Source: a virus | Strand: one strand, 5' to 3' | Length of the DNA stretch: 27,175 nucleotides | IMG/VR virus record: IMGVR_UViG_3300046370_000031 | Span: 1-27,175 of that record | In this document: piece by piece, positions 13,839 through 22,325 of the stretch | Layout: each line of letters opens with the position of its first letter | Position numbering within the stretch: position 1 is the stretch's first letter | Position numbers and translations under genes: made by a program | Notes under the pieces: generated by a model | The model's database searches: none | Seen by the model: the letters and a program-made list of their open reading frames with translations, nothing else | What the model was told of the DNA's origin: nothing

Positions 13839-14954
13839 ATGGCACAAGCTGCTTCAAACCCTGCTTACACCGTAAGCTTTCAGGGTCAAACTAATAATAC
13901 AGGTGACGTTAGAGACCTGTTCCTCAAGCTATATGCTGGGGAAGTCCTAACTGCATTTGAAGAAAAGAAAGTCCTAATGGACAAAGTGAGAACTCGTACA
14001 ATTAGTAAGGGTAAATCTGCATCATTTCCTATGACAGGTAGAGCATCAGCTGAATACCTAACCCCTGGGAATGAAATTACAGGTGGCAACATCAGAGCTA
14101 GTGAGAGAATTGTAACTATTGATGACTTGCTCATCTCTAGTCAGTTCATTGCTAACATTGATGAGGCTATGAATCATTACGATGTAAGAAGCATCTACTC
14201 TAAAGAAGCTGGTATTGCATTGGCTAATGAAGCTGATAGAAACGTTGCAAGAATGTTAACCAAAGCTGCATTATCAACTAATGCAACTAGAGCAGCAGGT
14301 CTTGTTCAAGGATATAAAGACTTTGATGAAGAAGACTTTACTGATAACGTAACTATTGGTACTGCTACTGCAGATTCTATAGACCCTGCTAAACTAGCTA
14401 AAGCTATCTTTGATGCAAAGAAAGAGTTTGATATCAAGAACGTTGACCATAGCAGTGCTGTGGTGGCTCTTGCTCCAGACCAGTACTACGCATTACTAGA
14501 TGTTTCAGACGGTTCAAAGCTAACTTATATGAATAAAGACTTTGGTGGTAACGGTAATCTTGCAGGAGCTACTGTTCCTATGATTGCTGGAATGCCTGTC
14601 ATTATGTCTAACCATGCTAAAGTATCTAACCTATATGTAAACTTTACTACAGGTGATGCTAACGAAGGTAAGACTTCTGACAATGCTCCACTAGCTAACA
14701 CTGCTGGTTCAGGTAGAACTACTCACTATGACTTACCAACTGCTGCTGTAGATGGTGCAGACATGGTGGCTATTGCTTCTAAGATGAGAGGCTTTATCTT
14801 TACACCTGAAGCTGTAGCTACTGTTAAGCTACTAGACTTAGGTATGGAATCAGAGTACCAAATCAATAGACAAGGTACACTAATGGTAGCCAAGTATGCA
14901 ATGGGACATAACGTATTACGTCCTGCTGCTTGTATTGGATTACTTGAAGTTTAA
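13839..14954 (+). CDS. gp10: Major capsid protein (T7 gp10-like)
   Basis: Forms the icosahedral head. The 371-aa protein has the family opening (YTVSFQGQTNN, LFLKLYAGEVLTAFEEKKVLMDKV), a GKSASFPMTGRASAEYLTPG segment (read as GKSASFPMTGRA) characteristic of T7-type capsids, IDDLLISSQFIANIDEAMNHYDVR in the middle and a C-terminal LMVAKYAMGHNVLRPAACIG. AAGAGG at 13823-13828 supplies the ribosome binding site. No frameshifted longer form like T7 gp10B is indicated: the stop is followed within eleven bases by the terminator hairpin. Flanked by a structured leader and a strong terminator, it looks set up for separate high expression. Confidence 0.96.
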   Translation: MAQAASNPAYTVSFQGQTNNTGDVRDLFLKLYAGEVLTAFEEKKVLMDKVRTRTISKGKSASFPMTGRASAEYLTPGNEITGGNIRASERIVTIDDLLISSQFIANIDEAMNHYDVRSIYSKEAGIALANEADRNVARMLTKAALSTNATRAAGLVQGYKDFDEEDFTDNVTIGTATADSIDPAKLAKAIFDAKKEFDIKNVDHSSAVVALAPDQYYALLDVSDGSKLTYMNKDFGGNGNLAGATVPMIAGMPVIMSNHAKVSNLYVNFTTGDANEGKTSDNAPLANTAGSGRTTHYDLPTAAVDGADMVAIASKMRGFIFTPEAVATVKLLDLGMESEYQINRQGTLMVAKYAMGHNVLRPAACIGLLEV

Positions 14955-14965
14955 TTATAATAACA

Positions 14966-15000
14966 GGGAGAGGTTTCTAGAGCCTCTCTCTATTTTTATT
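14966..15000 (+). terminator. Intrinsic terminator after the capsid gene (T-phi equivalent)
   Basis: GGGAGAGG at 14966-14973 pairs with CCTCTCTC at 14983-14990 (eight pairs, one G-T) around a nine-base loop, followed at once by TATTTTTATT. It sits 12 bases after the capsid stop, the same place as the T-phi terminator downstream of T7 gene 10. Partial readthrough would be needed for the tail and core genes unless a promoter lies further down. Confidence 0.88.
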
Positions 15001-15010
15001 GGAGTGTATT

Positions 15011-15169
15011 ATGCCAGAAGTAGGTGGAAAGAAATATAAGTATACTAAAGAAGGTGTAGCTAAAGCTAAAAAAGAAGCCAAAGAAACTGGTAAGAAGATG
15101 TCCTTTGGTGGTAAACCTAAGAAACAAGTAGCTGCTATAATGGCTAAGTATGGAAAGAAAAAGAAATGA
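15011..15169 (+). CDS. 52-aa lysine/glycine-rich protein of unknown function
   Basis: A short gene directly after the capsid terminator. GGAG at 15001-15004 precedes ATG 15011. The protein starts MPEVGGKKYKYTKEGVAKAK, continues KKEAKETGKKM, FGGKPKKQ, and ends AKYGKKKK; about a third of residues are lysine. The stop overlaps the next start as ATGA. Small basic proteins with a KYxYTKEG motif occur near capsid genes in other tailed phages, with no assigned function; nucleic-acid or capsid-interior binding would fit the charge. Confidence 0.75.
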   Translation: MPEVGGKKYKYTKEGVAKAKKEAKETGKKMSFGGKPKKQVAAIMAKYGKKKK

Positions 15170-15423
15170 GTATAGAGTATAGGGGAGAAACCTTTAGTGG
15201 TTTACGCATACCTAAACGTACTCCAAGTCATTCAACAAAGTCACATGCTGTATTAATAGGAACTCAAGACAAGCCTAAGATGATTAGGTTTGGTGAACAA
15301 GGTGCTAAGACTAATCAAAACCCAAAACAACGTAAAGCTTTTAAAGATAGACATAGAAAGAATATTAAAAAGGGTGAGACATCTGCAGCTTACTGGGCTA
15401 ATAAAACTAAATGGAAAGCATAG
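15166..15423 (+). CDS. Conserved basic phage protein of unknown function (85 aa)
   Basis: An 85-aa basic protein. The C-terminal half has RFGEQGAKTNQNPKQRKAF, then RHRKNIKKGETSAAYWANK and KW. The pattern FGEQGxKTN...QRKAFKxRHxKNI...SAAYWAxKxKW is one I associate with a small family in marine phages, with no known function. It has no cysteine and no membrane segment. It overlaps the 52-aa gene upstream by four bases and precedes tail tube A by nine, so a virion role is likely by position. Confidence 0.72.
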   Translation: MSIEYRGETFSGLRIPKRTPSHSTKSHAVLIGTQDKPKMIRFGEQGAKTNQNPKQRKAFKDRHRKNIKKGETSAAYWANKTKWKA

Positions 15424-15432
15424 GAGAATGCA

Positions 15433-16017
15433 ATGGCAGGAACAACACAACTAGATGCAGTCAATACTATGTTATCTGCTATTGGAGAAGCACCAGTAAG
15501 TAGTCTGTCATCTGGATTGATAGAAGCAGAGATAGCTGAAACAATATTAAACACAATAGACAGAGAAGTACAATCTATGGGTTGGCACTTCAACAAAGAA
15601 TTAAACAAAAGCTTTGCTCAAAGTACAGATGGTGAAATAATTCTACCTAATAATATATTAAGAGCAGATGCTACACTTGCACCACAGAGTCCTGACTTAG
15701 TACAACGTGGTTTAAAAATGTATGACAAGAAGAACCACACGTTTAACATAGGGACTAATACATATTTAGATGTAATAGTACAGTTAGACTTTGATGACTT
15801 ACCTGAGGTAGCTAAGAGATATATCGTACTACGTGCTACTAGAGTCTTCCAAGACAGGGTAGTAGGTTCAGGTACATTACATGAATTTCAACTAAGAGAT
15901 GAGCAGAGTGCATTACTACAATTAAAAGAGTTTGACCAAATAACAGAAGATAACAATATCTTTGACAATTATGACACATATGCTATCATCGACAGACAGG
16001 GACGGAGAACACTTTAA
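15433..16017 (+). CDS. gp11: Tail tubular protein A (T7 gp11-like)
   Basis: Forms the dodecameric adaptor ring between portal and nozzle. At 194 aa it nearly equals T7 gp11 (196 aa). Typical features are the N-terminal LDAVNTMLSAIGEAPVSSL, ILNTIDREVQSMGWHFN (about residues 38-54), LPNNILRADA and YIVLRATRVFQDRVVGS, and a C-terminal region beginning QLRDEQSAL. GGAG at 15423-15426 precedes the start. Its stop overlaps the gp12-like start as TAATG. Confidence 0.95.
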   Translation: MAGTTQLDAVNTMLSAIGEAPVSSLSSGLIEAEIAETILNTIDREVQSMGWHFNKELNKSFAQSTDGEIILPNNILRADATLAPQSPDLVQRGLKMYDKKNHTFNIGTNTYLDVIVQLDFDDLPEVAKRYIVLRATRVFQDRVVGSGTLHEFQLRDEQSALLQLKEFDQITEDNNIFDNYDTYAIIDRQGRRTL

Positions 16018-18359
16018 TGGCACTCATCAGTCAATCTATCCCAAATCTTATAAATGGGGTATCACAACAACCACCATCTTTAAGGCTTAGTACTCAAGCA
16101 GAACTACAAGAGAATGGTTTGTCTAATGTTGTAACAGGATTATCTAAACGTCCTAGTTCTTCACACATAGCTAACTTAGGTACAATCTCTAACTTAGATA
16201 AAGCTTTTATACATACTATTCGTAGAGATGAGAATGAATTTTATTCTATGGTAGTAGATACTGCAGGTACTATAAGGGTGTTTGACAAAGATGGTGTATC
16301 TAAAACCGTAACTAATAATGCTGCTTCTTACTTAAGTGGTCTAACTGACCCTAACAAAGAATTAGCAGCTGTATCAATAGCAGACTCTACTTTTATTGTT
16401 AACAAGAATACTATTGTAGCTAAAGGAACTGCTACTTCTTCAAGTCGTAATCCAGAAGCTTTAGTATATGTTAAACAAGCTGACTACTCTTCAACATATC
16501 GTGTAGTATTAACCAAAGGTGGTAATACTAGTACTGTAGAATTTGCAACAAAGTCTTCAACACAAGACACAACTTCTGAGACACAGAATGCAGAACGTGG
16601 TGCATCAACAGATTTGATTGCTACTAACTTAAATACTTTTTCTGGAACTGCTGTTAATACAACTTACTACGAGAATATAACTGATGGTAGTGCTGTATCA
16701 GGTTTAACAGTTACACAGTATGGTAACGTCTTACATATTCAATCTACAAATAGCACTGACTTCCAAGTAGAAGTAGGAGACTCTCATGGTGGAGACCATC
16801 TACTTGTATTTAAAGATGAGACAGCTGACTTTAAAAAGTTACCTGTAGAAGCACCAGTTAATTATACTATTAAAGTATCAGGTGATAATCAAAAAGCTCA
16901 AGATGATTACTATGTAAAGTTTACAGATGAAGAAGTATGGAAAGAAACATTAGAGCCTAACATTCTTACCCAGTTAAATGCTTCTACAATGCCACACAAG
17001 TTAACTAAGTTAGCCAATGGTAACTTTCAGTTTGACCCTGTTACATATGATGAAAGAACTGTAGGTGATGATGACACAAACTCTTATCCTTCTTTTGTAG
17101 GTTTTACTCTAAGTGATATATTCTTCCATCGTAATAGACTAGGTGTACTAGCTGATGAGAATGTTATCTTTGCTAGAGCAGGTGAATTTACAAGCTTTGA
17201 CTTCTTTCGTAAATCAGTATTAACTATAGTAGACAGTGACCCTATTGATGTAGCAGTCTCGTCTAACAAGGTTAGCATACTTAAACATGCTGTACCTTTT
17301 AACGAAGCTTTACTATTGTTCTCAGATTTAACACAGTTTAAACTTACTGCTGACCCAGTACTAACACCTGAGACTGTTAACATTGCTAACACCACAGAGT
17401 TTGAGGCTTCACTAAGAGCTAAACCAGCACAGGTAGGTAAGTTTGTTTACTTTGCTTCTAAGAGAGGAGCATGGTCTGGCTTATGGGAATACTTTGTAGA
17501 CACTGACACAGACACTAACGATGCTACAGAGGTTACAGCACATGTACCTGAGTATCTAGATGGAGAAGTCATAAACATAGAAGCTTCTTCTAATGAAGAT
17601 ATGATACTCGTACAAACAGATAATGACCCACAGGCTATATATGTATATAGATATTACTGGAGAGGTAGAGAAAAGCTACAAGCCTCTTGGTCACGTTGGA
17701 CATTTAGTGGTGATGTTATAGGTGTTTCTTTTAACCGTGCTGATATAACTTTACTGATAAAAAGAGGTAATGATTTATATCTAGAAAGAATTAATTTATC
17801 TGTAGATGATGCTACTAACTATACTACTAATAAGTTTAGTATACACTTAGATAGAAGAGTACAACTAGAAACAAGTGGTTTAACAACTATACCTTATACT
17901 GATGCTGGTGTAATTTATATAGACCAGACAGGTAAGATTATAGACTTAAGTGCTGTAGCAGGTAAACTAGCTAATAGTGAAGTAGTCTATGCAGGTGTAC
18001 CTTTTGAATTTAAATATCAATTCTCTGAACCAGTTGTTAAAAGTGGTGACAAAGCTATAACGACAGGTAAACTACATATAAGAAACTATGCAGTTGTTTA
18101 TAGTAACACAGGTTTCTTCCAAGCAGAAGTAACACATTCTAAACGTACTCCTTATGTAAGAAACTTTACAGGACGTATTGTAGGTGCTGCTTCTAACATT
18201 CTAAACCAAGCTGGTATTGACTCAGGTACTTATCGTTTTGGAGTACTAGGTCATGGTGATGAAACAAGCATCGTACTAAAAAGTTCTAGTCACTTTCCTT
18301 GTGTCTTTCAATCAGCTGAATGGGAAGGGTTCTTTGTATTACGTTCTAGGAGACTCTAA
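16017..18359 (+). CDS. gp12: Tail tubular protein B / nozzle (T7 gp12-like)
   Basis: Hexamer forming the distal tail nozzle. The 780-aa length matches T7 gp12 (794 aa). The N-terminus SQSIPNLINGVSQQPPSLRL is diagnostic of the family, followed by LPxRPSS-like KRPSSSHIANL. The central FHRNRLGVLADENVIFARAGE region (read as FFHRNRLGVLADENV), the beta-propeller-like middle and the C-terminal segment ending FFVLRSRRL are also family-typical. Overlaps both neighbours by TAATG junctions. Confidence 0.95.
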   Translation: MALISQSIPNLINGVSQQPPSLRLSTQAELQENGLSNVVTGLSKRPSSSHIANLGTISNLDKAFIHTIRRDENEFYSMVVDTAGTIRVFDKDGVSKTVTNNAASYLSGLTDPNKELAAVSIADSTFIVNKNTIVAKGTATSSSRNPEALVYVKQADYSSTYRVVLTKGGNTSTVEFATKSSTQDTTSETQNAERGASTDLIATNLNTFSGTAVNTTYYENITDGSAVSGLTVTQYGNVLHIQSTNSTDFQVEVGDSHGGDHLLVFKDETADFKKLPVEAPVNYTIKVSGDNQKAQDDYYVKFTDEEVWKETLEPNILTQLNASTMPHKLTKLANGNFQFDPVTYDERTVGDDDTNSYPSFVGFTLSDIFFHRNRLGVLADENVIFARAGEFTSFDFFRKSVLTIVDSDPIDVAVSSNKVSILKHAVPFNEALLLFSDLTQFKLTADPVLTPETVNIANTTEFEASLRAKPAQVGKFVYFASKRGAWSGLWEYFVDTDTDTNDATEVTAHVPEYLDGEVINIEASSNEDMILVQTDNDPQAIYVYRYYWRGREKLQASWSRWTFSGDVIGVSFNRADITLLIKRGNDLYLERINLSVDDATNYTTNKFSIHLDRRVQLETSGLTTIPYTDAGVIYIDQTGKIIDLSAVAGKLANSEVVYAGVPFEFKYQFSEPVVKSGDKAITTGKLHIRNYAVVYSNTGFFQAEVTHSKRTPYVRNFTGRIVGAASNILNQAGIDSGTYRFGVLGHGDETSIVLKSSSHFPCVFQSAEWEGFFVLRSRRL

Positions 18360-18814
18360 TGGAAGTTTATGTTAGACAAAGTATTCAAGAAGATATAGAT
18401 TACTTGGTTAACAATCTTAGACCTGAAGATAAAGAAGAAGTAGTAGCTTCTCATGGTAGTACTAAAGAAGCTCTACAAACAGGTTTTGATATATCAGAAG
18501 AATGTTGGACATTTCTAGTAAAAAAGACAGACGAGATAGCAGGTATATATGGAGTAGCCAGACAGTCTGACATGGTTGGATGTATATGGCTACTTAGTAC
18601 TCCTGCTATTACAAAGGTATGGTTACCTTTTCTAAGACAGTCTAAAAAAGTAACACAACAATTAAATAAAAAATATGCTATTTTAACTAATGCAGTTGAT
18701 GCAGACTATACTTTATCTATAAAATGGTTAAAGTTTTTAGGTTTTACTTTTATTAAAAAGCATGATAAATATGGTGAAGGTGATAAACCCTTCTTAGAAT
18801 TTGTGAGGATATAA
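18359..18814 (+). CDS. gp13: Internal virion protein A (T7 gp13-like, GNAT-type fold)
   Basis: A 151-aa protein corresponding to T7 gp13 (138 aa), an assembly/internal virion protein. It reads like a GNAT acetyltransferase fold: VRQSIQEDIDYLVNNLRPED at the start, then AGIYGVAR, the strand-helix WLPFLRQSKKVTQQLNKKY (read as LPFLRQSKK) and SIKWLKFLGFTFIKK near the C-terminus. A strong acetyl-CoA pyrophosphate loop (Q/RxxGxG/A) is not evident, so acetyltransferase activity is doubtful. Tightly placed between gp12-like and gp14-like genes. Confidence 0.85.
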   Translation: MEVYVRQSIQEDIDYLVNNLRPEDKEEVVASHGSTKEALQTGFDISEECWTFLVKKTDEIAGIYGVARQSDMVGCIWLLSTPAITKVWLPFLRQSKKVTQQLNKKYAILTNAVDADYTLSIKWLKFLGFTFIKKHDKYGEGDKPFLEFVRI

Positions 18815-18815
18815 A

Positions 18816-19466
18816 ATGGAACCCATGACCATGCTCAGTATTGGGCAATCAGCTTTAGGTTTTCTTGAGCAAAGAAAAGCAGCTAGAGAACAGCAAGCAA
18901 GATACGAAGCTAATAGGATTGCTGCAGTAGCTGCACGTGACTTAAAGATTCAATCTCTTAACCAACGAGCTATACAAGAGTCTGAGGCTGTTGCAGAAGA
19001 TAAGATGGCTTTAGCTATCAAAGCTTTAGAAACAAAAGAACGACAGAAGGTAACTGCAGGTGAAGCAGGAGTAGCTGGTAAATCAGTTAAACAGCAGATA
19101 GCTTTAACAGAAGCCAGAGAACTTAGAGGGGTTTCAAAGTATAATGCTAGTATTAAGAACCTCCTTACACAAGTTGAACTAGAAAAAGCTGGTCTTAATG
19201 CACAAGCTATGAACCGTATTAACTCTATGCAACAAGGTCAACCACCTAGTTTAATTGGTGCAGTAGTCACTGGTATTGGTGCAGCAGCAGCAGCAGATAT
19301 TAAATACGGTGATGGTAAAATGTTTGGCATTGATTTAAAAGGTGATATTAATATTAGTAAGATGTTTAGTGGTGGTATATCTGAACCTTCTTTACCTAGT
19401 TCAGGTACTTTTAATCCATCGTTTACTTCAAATAAATCAATGATAGATGTTACAACAGGCTTTTAA
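18816..19466 (+). CDS. gp14: Internal virion protein B (T7 gp14-like)
   Basis: A 216-aa protein near T7 gp14 (196 aa), which is ejected and forms the outer-membrane pore of the DNA channel. After a short hydrophobic start (MLSIGQSALGFLEQ) comes a long charged helix with alternating Arg/Glu/Ala (RKAAREQQARYEANRIAAVA), then KERQKVTAGEAGVAGKSVKQ, and a Gly/Ala-rich hydrophobic segment LIGAVVTGIGAAAAADI at about residues 147-163 that could enter a membrane. GAGG at 18805-18808 precedes the start. Confidence 0.88.
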   Translation: MEPMTMLSIGQSALGFLEQRKAAREQQARYEANRIAAVAARDLKIQSLNQRAIQESEAVAEDKMALAIKALETKERQKVTAGEAGVAGKSVKQQIALTEARELRGVSKYNASIKNLLTQVELEKAGLNAQAMNRINSMQQGQPPSLIGAVVTGIGAAAAADIKYGDGKMFGIDLKGDINISKMFSGGISEPSLPSSGTFNPSFTSNKSMIDVTTGF

Positions 19467-19480
19467 TTTAAGAGGAACAC

Positions 19481-22309
19481 ATGGCAAAAAAAAGAACTCC
19501 AGTACAAAGGCTAGATGTAAGTAGTATCTCTACTAAACCTATTGCAAGTCCTGTTGATACTTATGTACCACCAGCCCAAGAACAAACCACTCTTTCACCT
19601 TTATCTCAATTTGTGAATGCTATAACTCCTGCTGTTCAAGCAGCTGCAGATAAACAATTAGAAGAAAAACTAAAACGTGAAAGACGTATAGAGAATTTTA
19701 ATTTTACTAAAAAACAAAATCAAGTTAAGACTGAGGCTTTAGTAACTCATTCTCAAATGGTTAATAGTTATAAAAGAAATCCAGAAGCTTATATTAATAC
19801 ACCTGATGAAGCAATCATAGCTGATATAGATAACCATACTTTTAATTATGTAGAAAAATTAAGAGATAAGGGTGTAGATGAACTTCACATTGAAACTTAT
19901 AAAGCTGATATGGAAGAACGTAAAATAAAGTTTCTTTCTGATATTACTGATGCTAAAAAATCTAATGTTATAACTCAAGAAAACATTAAGATGAGAGAAA
20001 GCTTTATAGCTCTTGATACTTTAAATAAAGAAAACCCTATTAAAGCTGTAGAGTTAGCAAAAGATTTAGTAGATACACATGCAAAGTCTTTTCCTACTAT
20101 TGATGGTAAACCTGATTATAAAAGAGTTAATAAAATTCTTCTAGGTTTAGCAGACGATGTTAAAGAAAGTAATCCTAATAACATTTATCTAGCAGCTTTA
20201 GAAGAACTTAAACAATTAGATACTTCAGAAAATTTAGATAAAGGTAGTGAACTACGAGCTAAGAGAGACACATTTATAGCTAAAGCTAATAAAGGAGCAG
20301 CTGTTCAACTTAGAGTACAAGAAGCTATAAACAAAGGAACACGTGTCAATACACTTGGTATAACAGCTAGTCAAGATGAATTAAGTTTAGGTTTATTAAG
20401 AAGCACTGTAAATGTTAATGGCACAGATGTTCCTTTTACTAAATTAAATCCTAAACAACAAGCAGACCAATATAGAATAACTGGTATTCTTCCTGAGGTA
20501 GTGACAAACGTTGTTAAAAGTACTATAGATAAGATACGAGGAGGTACTCCAAACACGGAAGAAAGTAACGAAGCTTTGAGATTAGGTTTTCAACAGTATC
20601 AAATATTAAAAGCTGCTGGTATTCCTACAGGTTCTTATCTTAAACCTGAAGAAGAAAAACTTATGGAAGGGCTTGATTTATTAATTGTAAGAGAAGCTAA
20701 ACAACCACAATTTATAGCAGAAAAACCTCTTAGTGAAGAAGATTACACTACAGAAGTAGATTATAACCAAGCTAATTATGTATCAGCTGCTTCTATTTTA
20801 CAAGGTTATGATAAAAACAATGAGCCTGAGATGACCACAGCTTTAGCAAAGAAAGTTACAGATGATTTAACGTCTTTCTTTGGGACTGCTATAGATGATT
20901 TACCTACTTCTTCTTTAATATTCAAAGAAGCTATAGAAGACTTTCGTTATTTTAGAGCTTTAGGTAATGATGAAAAAACGTCCATAGAAAAAGCTATAGC
21001 AATAGTTAATAAGAATTATCCTATTATAGAATCTGCTGGAAACAAAAACTTTAAGTATGGTTTTCCTCATTTATATCAAAATGTACCTATGGGTTTAAAA
21101 CCTGAAGAAGTTATTCCTAAGATTAATAAAAGTCTTGTAAATAATCCAGCACTTCAAAAGCATATACTAGCAACACAAGGTTTGGAAGCAGGTACTTATG
21201 ATATATCTTTAGTACCTAACCCTATTAATCCAGTAGAAGTTGGTATTAGAGTAACTGATAATGATGGAAATTTCACAAATATATTAGGAATGTTTGATAA
21301 AGTTAAAATACTATCAGACCCTAAAATATTATATAACATGGTTGCAAAAGATTTAGCAAGAGCAGAAGCTGAACCTCTTGAGAATAGTGTAGAATCTTTG
21401 ATTAGCTTTGACAGTGATGAACGAAGAGAACGTGCTCCTAAGAAATTTGGTGATGATTTTGTTGACTACATTGCTGGAAGTCCTGAAGCATCTTTAAATT
21501 TAATAAAAGGAATAGGTGATACTATTATTAAAGCAACTGAGTCTAAAAAAGATTTTGTAGCTGAAGCAGAGAATGTAAAAAAGTTTGGTGATGACCTTAT
21601 TGAATACATTAAAGGAAGTCCTGAAGCAGCTATTAATAACATTAGAGCTTTATTCAGTGGAGATTTAAATGTCATTAAACCAGCAGGTGCTTCTACTTTA
21701 GACGAAACACAAGTAGGTGAGTTTACACCTAGTAACATGCCCAGTAATCAAGCAATAGGAAATAAAATGACTATAGAAGGTAGTAACATAGAAGAGAAAA
21801 CAGCTAATATGATAGCAACTCAAGAAGGTTTCTCTAGTACCCCTTACAAAGATGGTAAGAATAAATCAGTAGGTTTTGGCTTCTACTTACCTGCTCTAGA
21901 AGATGATGAGAAAGCTTTGATTAAAGACATTAACAATGTCACAAAAGAAGAAGCTACTCAAGTTCTTAAGTTAAAGGTGCAGAAGATTGGTAACTATCTA
22001 GACAAAGAAATACAAGGTTTTAGAAACATACCTGAAGAAGCACAATCAGCTATCATTAGTATGGGTTATCAATTAGGTGTAACTAATATTCCAAAGACTT
22101 GGAAAAAGTTTACAGCTGCTATTAAAGAAGCAGGACAATATGAAGTAGGTTCTCCTCAACAAGAAGAAGCTCTAGCTAAAGCTAAGTTTGAAATGTTGTA
22201 TAGTAGAACTAAAGATGGTAAAGTTGTCTTAAACAAATGGGCTAAACAAACTAAAGAACGTGCTTTTGAAATGGCTAATGCTGTAAGTGATGTTGAGCTA
22301 TCATTATAA
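19481..22309 (+). CDS. gp15: Internal virion protein C (T7 gp15-like) with C-terminal lysozyme-like domain
   Basis: Part of the internal core that is ejected to build the periplasmic DNA tunnel. At 942 aa it is about 195 longer than T7 gp15 (747 aa). The extra C-terminal part, from about residue 770, reads as a GH24-type (T4/P21) lysozyme: MIATQEGFSSTPYKDG then SVGFGFYLP, with E782 and D791 nine residues apart as in T4 lysozyme E11/D20. The expected Thr is replaced by S796 with a one-residue shorter loop, so activity is uncertain. The C-terminal helices (EEAQSAIISMGYQLGV, FEMLYSR) also fit the fold. Two 24-residue repeats precede the domain. AGAGGAAC at 19470-19477 precedes the start. Confidence 0.88.
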   Translation: MAKKRTPVQRLDVSSISTKPIASPVDTYVPPAQEQTTLSPLSQFVNAITPAVQAAADKQLEEKLKRERRIENFNFTKKQNQVKTEALVTHSQMVNSYKRNPEAYINTPDEAIIADIDNHTFNYVEKLRDKGVDELHIETYKADMEERKIKFLSDITDAKKSNVITQENIKMRESFIALDTLNKENPIKAVELAKDLVDTHAKSFPTIDGKPDYKRVNKILLGLADDVKESNPNNIYLAALEELKQLDTSENLDKGSELRAKRDTFIAKANKGAAVQLRVQEAINKGTRVNTLGITASQDELSLGLLRSTVNVNGTDVPFTKLNPKQQADQYRITGILPEVVTNVVKSTIDKIRGGTPNTEESNEALRLGFQQYQILKAAGIPTGSYLKPEEEKLMEGLDLLIVREAKQPQFIAEKPLSEEDYTTEVDYNQANYVSAASILQGYDKNNEPEMTTALAKKVTDDLTSFFGTAIDDLPTSSLIFKEAIEDFRYFRALGNDEKTSIEKAIAIVNKNYPIIESAGNKNFKYGFPHLYQNVPMGLKPEEVIPKINKSLVNNPALQKHILATQGLEAGTYDISLVPNPINPVEVGIRVTDNDGNFTNILGMFDKVKILSDPKILYNMVAKDLARAEAEPLENSVESLISFDSDERRERAPKKFGDDFVDYIAGSPEASLNLIKGIGDTIIKATESKKDFVAEAENVKKFGDDLIEYIKGSPEAAINNIRALFSGDLNVIKPAGASTLDETQVGEFTPSNMPSNQAIGNKMTIEGSNIEEKTANMIATQEGFSSTPYKDGKNKSVGFGFYLPALEDDEKALIKDINNVTKEEATQVLKLKVQKIGNYLDKEIQGFRNIPEEAQSAIISMGYQLGVTNIPKTWKKFTAAIKEAGQYEVGSPQQEEALAKAKFEMLYSRTKDGKVVLNKWAKQTKERAFEMANAVSDVELSL
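21440..21649 (+). repeat. Two diverged 24-residue repeats inside the gp15-like gene
   Basis: Residues 654-677 (KKFGDDFVDYIAGSPEASLN...) and 700-723 (KKFGDDLIEYIKGSPEAAIN...) match at most positions, 138 bases (46 codons) apart. They lie just ahead of the lysozyme-like domain. The DNA has diverged more than the protein, for example at synonymous sites in GATGATTTT and GATGACCTT, which suggests selection on the peptide, perhaps as a linker or docking motif. Confidence 0.8.
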
Positions 22310-22325
22310 ATAAAAGGAAATGTAA

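Noticed and set aside
14940-14970. Programmed frameshift giving a longer capsid form as in T7 gp10B
   Set aside because: No slippery heptamer is seen near the stop, and the terminator hairpin begins 12 bases after it, leaving no room for a meaningful extension.
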